A stretch of DNA of 64,000 bases from the NCBI RefSeq assembly GCF_902686445.1, contig NC_062232.1:73363440-73427439 (forward strand), given 5' to 3'. The translations under genes and the position numbers were made by a program. The notes beneath the pieces are model-generated. The model was not told where the DNA came from. It worked only from the letters and a program-made list of their open reading frames with translations, and searched no databases. Of this stretch, positions 59,931-64,000 are shown piece by piece. This stretch comes from Sciurus carolinensis (Eukaryota > Chordata > Mammalia > Rodentia > Sciuridae). Each line of letters opens with the position of its first letter. Position 1 is the first letter of the stretch.

Positions 59931-61348
59931 TTCCCAAGAATGGCTACATTTTGGTTTTAACTTTGGCATGGTGGTCTACCGCAGGAATGAACTTCTCAAG
60001 CTGGAAATACAAACCTTTGGTGGGACATTTACCACATTACTCTTACATGCTTCTTCCTGGACCTAACAATAAGTGGCATACCTTTGTTATGGTGTCCCAC
60101 AATATTCTCAGGAACCACACAGATCTTTTTGACAATTATACTCATAGGCATTATGTATATTCATACAAGATGACTCATTCAGACTGTTATAGAACCCATG
60201 GATTAGAACCCTGCCTCATTCATAGAGGTGGCTTCAATGAGTCTCACTCTTGGATTACCGCGCACTTCCCCTGTGCTGTCATCTTTCCGCCTTACAAGCC
60301 TATGATTTCCACGGAAGCTCCAGGATTTCTTCCCTTGACCTACCAACCTGTTCGAGTGTTGATGAAACCAACCATCCAACCTGTCTTCCTGTGTCTCAAC
60401 TTTGCCGCCCTTTCTGCAAATGACTTCCAAATGTGCGGCGAACGTAAGCCTTATCTTACTCCAGACTTGTACTTCAACCTCCATGGCAGCCGCAGCATGA
60501 GACGCCCTCTACAACTTGCAGCCGTTGGTGCCTTTTTGACCAGAGCTGCTATTGGCGCACTTATTGCCGGCTCTATGACTGAGGAATTACAAGTTCAGAT
60601 TAACTCGATACAACATCTCCTGGACTTACAAACCCATGTGATACATGGGATTTCTAAAAATCTCCACACTAGGGTCATCCTCGTGGATAAAATATATCTG
60701 GAACAGGAAATTATGTGCAAGGAACTCTCTACCCTCTACAAGCAAGTACAATATACTACTTCAACTTTCAGTAAAGAGCTGGAGCACCTTCGAATACAAC
60801 AGGAATGCCACCATATAGAAGCCCTCTTGCAGGCCTCGCAGGAAGATCTCAGGAACCTTTTCCTGACTGGACTTGGCAGAGAAACCTCTTCTTCTATCAC
60901 TATCTTCAACCCTACACAAGAATCCTTTTGTGAAACTGGATCCTGTGAACTACACCTTTGGGAAATTTCTACCTCATCTGCCCTTGTTGCCTATCACACC
61001 ATTGCAATTCCAAAACTTATTGGCAACACCTGGGTACTTCCTTATGACAAAATGTTCTGGACTCAGTGGGGGGATAAGAACTGGTTCTTCCCTGTGGAAA
61101 ATACTTACCCTTTTGGCAAGAATACCATTATTGCCTTCAATGCCTTTAATAGTGAACCTCCCACTTCCAGGATCATTTTGTACGAACCCGCCACCAAAAT
61201 ACAAGACTTAGGCAACTACAGGATTCTTACCTGTGATGATTCCACCTATAACATCACCAGATGGCATAACGCCTCCTACACTTTTACTGCCACTGAAGTT
61301 GACACCCTGGATAATATTGATTACTTTCCCTTCCGCAGCTCTTCCTAA
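59930..61348 (+). CDS. unclassified envelope-like glycoprotein frame
   Basis: An open frame of 465 codons from a TTG at 59951 (open back to 59930), stop TAA at 61346-61348. No ATG precedes it in frame; an ATG at 59940 in another frame is followed by hydrophobic codons, so an indel near the start is likely. Residues counted from 59951: hydrophobic leader 1-12; sequons at 14, 55, 62, 96, 434 and 440; ten cysteines (79, 88, 108, 148, 162, 256, 286, 327, 332, 428); basic R-S-M-R-R at 181-185; Ala/Gly-rich hydrophobic segment 187-207; helical heptad-like region about 210-305; CETGSC at 327-332; W-rich part 337-380. This fits a class I fusion-type envelope, but LQNRRGLD-like and CX6CC motifs and a membrane anchor are absent. 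GC content is higher than the surroundings. Family unknown. Confidence 0.6.
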   Translation: MPKNGYILVLTLAWWSTAGMNFSSWKYKPLVGHLPHYSYMLLPGPNNKWHTFVMVSHNILRNHTDLFDNYTHRHYVYSYKMTHSDCYRTHGLEPCLIHRGGFNESHSWITAHFPCAVIFPPYKPMISTEAPGFLPLTYQPVRVLMKPTIQPVFLCLNFAALSANDFQMCGERKPYLTPDLYFNLHGSRSMRRPLQLAAVGAFLTRAAIGALIAGSMTEELQVQINSIQHLLDLQTHVIHGISKNLHTRVILVDKIYLEQEIMCKELSTLYKQVQYTTSTFSKELEHLRIQQECHHIEALLQASQEDLRNLFLTGLGRETSSSITIFNPTQESFCETGSCELHLWEISTSSALVAYHTIAIPKLIGNTWVLPYDKMFWTQWGDKNWFFPVENTYPFGKNTIIAFNAFNSEPPTSRIILYEPATKIQDLGNYRILTCDDSTYNITRWHNASYTFTATEVDTLDNIDYFPFRSSS

Positions 61349-61699
61349 CTCATTGGGTGTTCACTTCCTTCTGGCATAATGGACGACCTTTTCAGGCGCT
61401 ATGTAATCGGCTGTTCCCGGAACCACCGCTGGACACAGCAAGATATACAAAGAAATACAGGACTTTACATCGTCGTCACAGGCTCTGTATATGACTGCGT
61501 CCTATTGACCCACAGGATGCCTGATCATATCCCATGGTTCATGGAGTACAAAAGCCGGGACGCCACCTTGGACATCCTGCATTTACCTGGACATGACAAC
61601 CTGATTCGAGGTTTGCAGCCCTTTAAGATCGGACTATATGCAGCACCTGATCTTTCCTCAGACCTGACTGCTCTCTTTGGCGCGGAAGCCACCCCTTAG
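61349..61699 (+). CDS. downstream in-frame ORF of unknown function
   Basis: The same reading frame as the envelope-like frame stays open from 61349, just after its TAA, to TAG at 61697-61699. The first Met is at 61379, giving 106 residues. No transmembrane segment is evident. It contains RWTQQDIQRNTGLYIVVTGS and VYDCVLLTHRMPDHIPWFME. It may be the C-terminal part of the upstream protein cut off by one stop codon, or a separate accessory gene before the LTR. I do not recognise it. Confidence 0.45.
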   Translation, partial: LIGCSLPSGIMDDLFRRYVIGCSRNHRWTQQDIQRNTGLYIVVTGSVYDCVLLTHRMPDHIPWFMEYKSRDATLDILHLPGHDNLIRGLQPFKIGLYAAPDLSSDLTALFGAEATP

Positions 61700-62043
61700 G
61701 GTGTCTCCCGTGCCAGGGGGTGGACTGTATGGAACATTATTGAAGTGAACCAAACAACTTCCATTTTGCTTTCTGACTCCATTTTGTGAAACTTATGAAA
61801 AACATGTTGCTTTCTGTGCTAGATCAAAACAAAATGTGTGTGTAGTGTTAAGATAAGTAGAGTGACGTGCGGTTACGCATATAGTGACTATGCAGTCACT
61901 GAGGAAAACATATGGAAGTTTGTTTACACAAAATTTACATTAGTTTTAATGGTAAAACTGGTAAAAATATTTACTAGATGAGTTTGCAGAATCTAGGATT
62001 TGAAAAACAAATTATGTAATGCATGAACTTGTTTTGATGTGAC

Positions 62044-62050
62044 TATATAA
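62044..62050 (+). promoter_or_regulatory. LTR TATA box
   Basis: TATATAA followed by ACTGCAGACC, about 165 bases before the poly(A) signal. A TGACGTG element lies upstream near 61863. Confidence 0.65.
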
Positions 62051-62211
62051 ACTGCAGACCAATCCAGAGCGTGCGGGCACTACTCCATCGACAGAGTCTG
62101 TCACTATGTCCCGCTGACTAGTGACATGATAGTGCTCCCCAGCTCGAGGCTCCCGGTCACTGCATGCTGTTATTTCGATTGCTGATTGCCGTTTGCTATG
62201 AACCGAGCATC

Positions 62212-62217
62212 AATAAA
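62212..62217 (+). terminator. LTR poly(A) signal
   Basis: AATAAA in GCATCAATAAAATCTCACC, correctly placed after the TATA box. It would end transcripts of the envelope-like frame. Confidence 0.7.
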
Positions 62218-62287
62218 ATCTCACCTGAGGACCAACGACTGACTACGTGAGTGTTACTTTATTCCTACCTGGTTCCCGATCCAGCAC

Positions 62288-63320
62288 AGGCCGCAAGTGT
62301 CTTGACGTGCTCGTGGCAATGGGTTTTGTTGAAAGGACAAAAGAGGCAGTTTGAAGGAGCTCCCACTGATCAAATCTGAGACATCTTGAGCATTGGAATA
62401 AGTAATGGTATTACCATGCTATTACTCACTAAATAAACTGTGAAAATGTAAATCTGAACCTATATAATTTTAAAAATCAAAAGTTTGATGAGGAATGGGA
62501 TATTCATATAGATTCAATTGTGAAAGTACTTCTTGCTTACAATGAAGGAAAACAATTAACAATGGAAATGTACGGTGAATACTTTTTTAATAAAATTATC
62601 AAAATGAATACAATTAGTAAGGTACAAATTTAATTTCCATGCTATCTAATTGAATGCAATGAAAACAAAACAAAATTCTTTCCAGGATACTATATCAAAG
62701 TTACATGACCTAAACCAAATGAAGAGAAAACTATCCCAAATTGAGGGACACATCATGATATAACTAGATTTTGCTCTTCGAATGTGTCAAGACCATCAAG
62801 TAAAAAATTGTATGACTATTCCAGAATTAAAGGGGCTAAGGGGGTATCACCTCTAAAATAAATGTACATACTATGCTGAACCAAACTAAATTTTATGGAG
62901 GGTATTATTTGGACATTTGGGAAAACTTCAGTGTGATAGTATTGTAATAGTGGTCCCCTTCACCTTTTGAATATAAATTCTGAATATATGGCTCTGAGGC
63001 TTATTTTTAAAAACATATTCTTTTCCTCTTCTCCCTCTCCACCTCCCTAACCTGGGGGCAGGGAACAGGATTACCTCGAGTGATCTGTGCTCCACAGGAA
63101 GGAGATATCTGCCAGAGGATCTGGGAAGTGAATATCTCCTAAATTAACAAGTGAATGCAAGCATACCATCATGGCACTCTGGGACCCCCTACTAGAGCAC
63201 ATCTGGAATGTAGCTTTTGAATAGCTCCTTTAAATGTCCTCTGCCCCATGGGCAGAATTACAGCCTCAGGGACAAGAATTCCTTGGGCATCTCCTTTGCT
63301 AGCAAAGCCATAAAACTTAC
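62288..63320. other. no gene; old repeat remnant
   Basis: The part 62690-62880 (AATTGAGGGACACATCATGAT, GTGTCAAGACCATCAAG, AATTAAAGGGGCTAAGG) resembles a very old interspersed repeat 3' region. The rest is unassigned. Confidence 0.4.
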
Positions 63321-63771
63321 TGTTGGGACTAATGACACGTGAACTAACTCAGGCTGACTCCTTACTCCCTGGTGAGGGAGCAAGAGCAAGGCCTCAAAGG
63401 CAGTTTCAAAGGTTGATGACGATAAATTGGACCACCATCAGGGATTGGTTAACAATAGTTCTGCGAACGTGATCAGCTCGTGCTTGCCATATAGTCCTAT
63501 GGGACTCTTGCCTGCGTGAACCCCCATGCCTTGATGACCTCTAAGCTGATTGGTTCCTGCCTAGCCTCCACCCTACATAAAAGCCGTGTGACTTCCTCAA
63601 TAAACGAGTTCCTGCTGTGACTGGTCTCCCTGATGTGTTTGATTGTCCTCCACCCAGAGGGCTGCATGCAGGTGGTCAGTTGGCCCTACCTATCCCGGTC
63701 TGGCCTTATTGGGGAGTGCTCCCTTGCCTTGTTGCTGGTCGAGAAGAGCAAGGGGGTTAAAGGCCCCAACA
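63321..63771 (+). mobile_element. solo LTR of the type-D-like family
   Basis: 451 bp, TGTTGGGACT to CCCCAACA, the same length and sequence family as the LTRs at 51501 and 53956 but on the plus strand. It has ATTGG (CCAAT complement) at 63549-63553, CATAAAA at 63576-63582 and AATAAA at 63599-63604. Flanks are ACTTAC (63315-63320) and ACTTAT (63772-63777), a 6-bp duplication with one mismatch. No internal sequence is attached, as expected after LTR-LTR recombination. Confidence 0.92.
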
Positions 63772-63802
63772 ACTTATGTTTTCTTTTTCTCAAAACTGTG
63801 TC

Positions 63803-63893
63803 TGTGGGCCAGGAGTTTAGCTCCTTGGTAGAGTGCTCACCTTGCAAGCAAACAGCCCTGGGTTCGAACCCCAGCACTTCCAAAAAAAAAAAA
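63803..63893 (+). mobile_element. tRNA-derived SINE with 11-bp target duplication
   Basis: TAGCTCCTTGGTAGAGTG (A box) and GGTTCGAACCCCAGC (B box) with a poly(A) tail. Direct repeat AAAACTGTGTC at 63792-63802 and 63894-63904, the right copy sharing its As with the tail. Its boxes are closer to a tRNA than those of the ID elements above. Confidence 0.85.
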
Positions 63894-64000
63894 AAAACTG
63901 TGTCCTCATAATTAAATTGGCATTTGGAACAAGGAACGAGCTTTCATTTACTGTATATTGTGTGTTAATTTAAATTTTTTTACAGTAGGAAACATACAAG

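Larger units (their letters stand above)
61726..62287 (+). mobile_element. 3' LTR of the envelope-bearing element
   Basis: Begins TGTATGGAAC just after the purine stretch CCAGGGGGTGGAC and runs through a TATA box and a poly(A) signal. The end is probably at CCAGCA near 62286; this is uncertain because no partner LTR lies in the window. It is unrelated by eye to the LTRs at 51.5, 54.0, 58.6 and 63.3 kb. Confidence 0.65.

Noticed and set aside
59951..61348. Same family as known gammaretroviral-type envelope genes kept in rodents
   Set aside because: It lacks the immunosuppressive-type and CX6CC motifs and an anchor, so I do not assign it to that class.
63806..63882. Functional tRNA gene
   Set aside because: Poly(A) tail and flanking direct repeats show a retroposed SINE; no convincing full cloverleaf.

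Overview
The window is repeat-dense, AT-rich mammalian DNA. I find no host protein-coding gene. The SINEs point to a squirrel-related rodent: 7SL-derived B1 units fused to an ID-like tail (17.57, 19.08, 25.1 and 29.53 kb), and a free ID element ending in an AAAGATCC...CAACTAAAAA tail (31.9 kb). All LINE-1 copies share one ORF2 family and a G-rich 3' UTR. The species assignment is inferred from repeats only.

Layout. 1-5139: plus-strand L1 whose 5' end lies outside the window. 5140-9880: pieces of two older minus-strand L1s, including a 5' UTR with a 35-bp tandem array. 9.9-21.9 kb: mostly old unique sequence with MIRs, SINEs, small L1 tails and microsatellites. 21.9-25.1 kb: ancient minus-strand L1 split by a 344-bp young L1. 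25.1-33.5 kb: SINEs, two copies of an unclassified repeat and microsatellites. 33.5-56.9 kb: a nested complex. An ancient minus-strand L1 hosts (a) L1-C with a twin-priming inversion, (b) full-length L1-B, which itself carries full-length L1-A (7.0 kb, 15-bp target duplication), (c) a 2.9-kb type-D-like provirus with two LTRs and a 6-bp duplication, and (d) a short L1 tail. 58.6-63.9 kb: a retroviral cluster made of a minus-strand class I LTR with internal sequence, an intact 465-codon envelope-like frame, an in-frame downstream ORF with its own 3' LTR, a solo LTR of the type-D-like family, and a tRNA-derived SINE.

How it fits together. Almost every coding frame belongs to a mobile element. 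L1 ORF1 encodes the RNA chaperone and ORF2 the endonuclease/reverse transcriptase; all copies here are broken. L1-A is closest to intact, with three frameshifts in ORF2 and one nonsense codon in ORF1. The envelope-like frame at 59.9-61.3 kb is the most unusual item: it is long, open and glycoprotein-like, has a cleavage-like site, a fusion-peptide-like segment and a helical region, but lacks the CX6CC and immunosuppressive motifs and has no visible membrane anchor. I could not assign it to a family.
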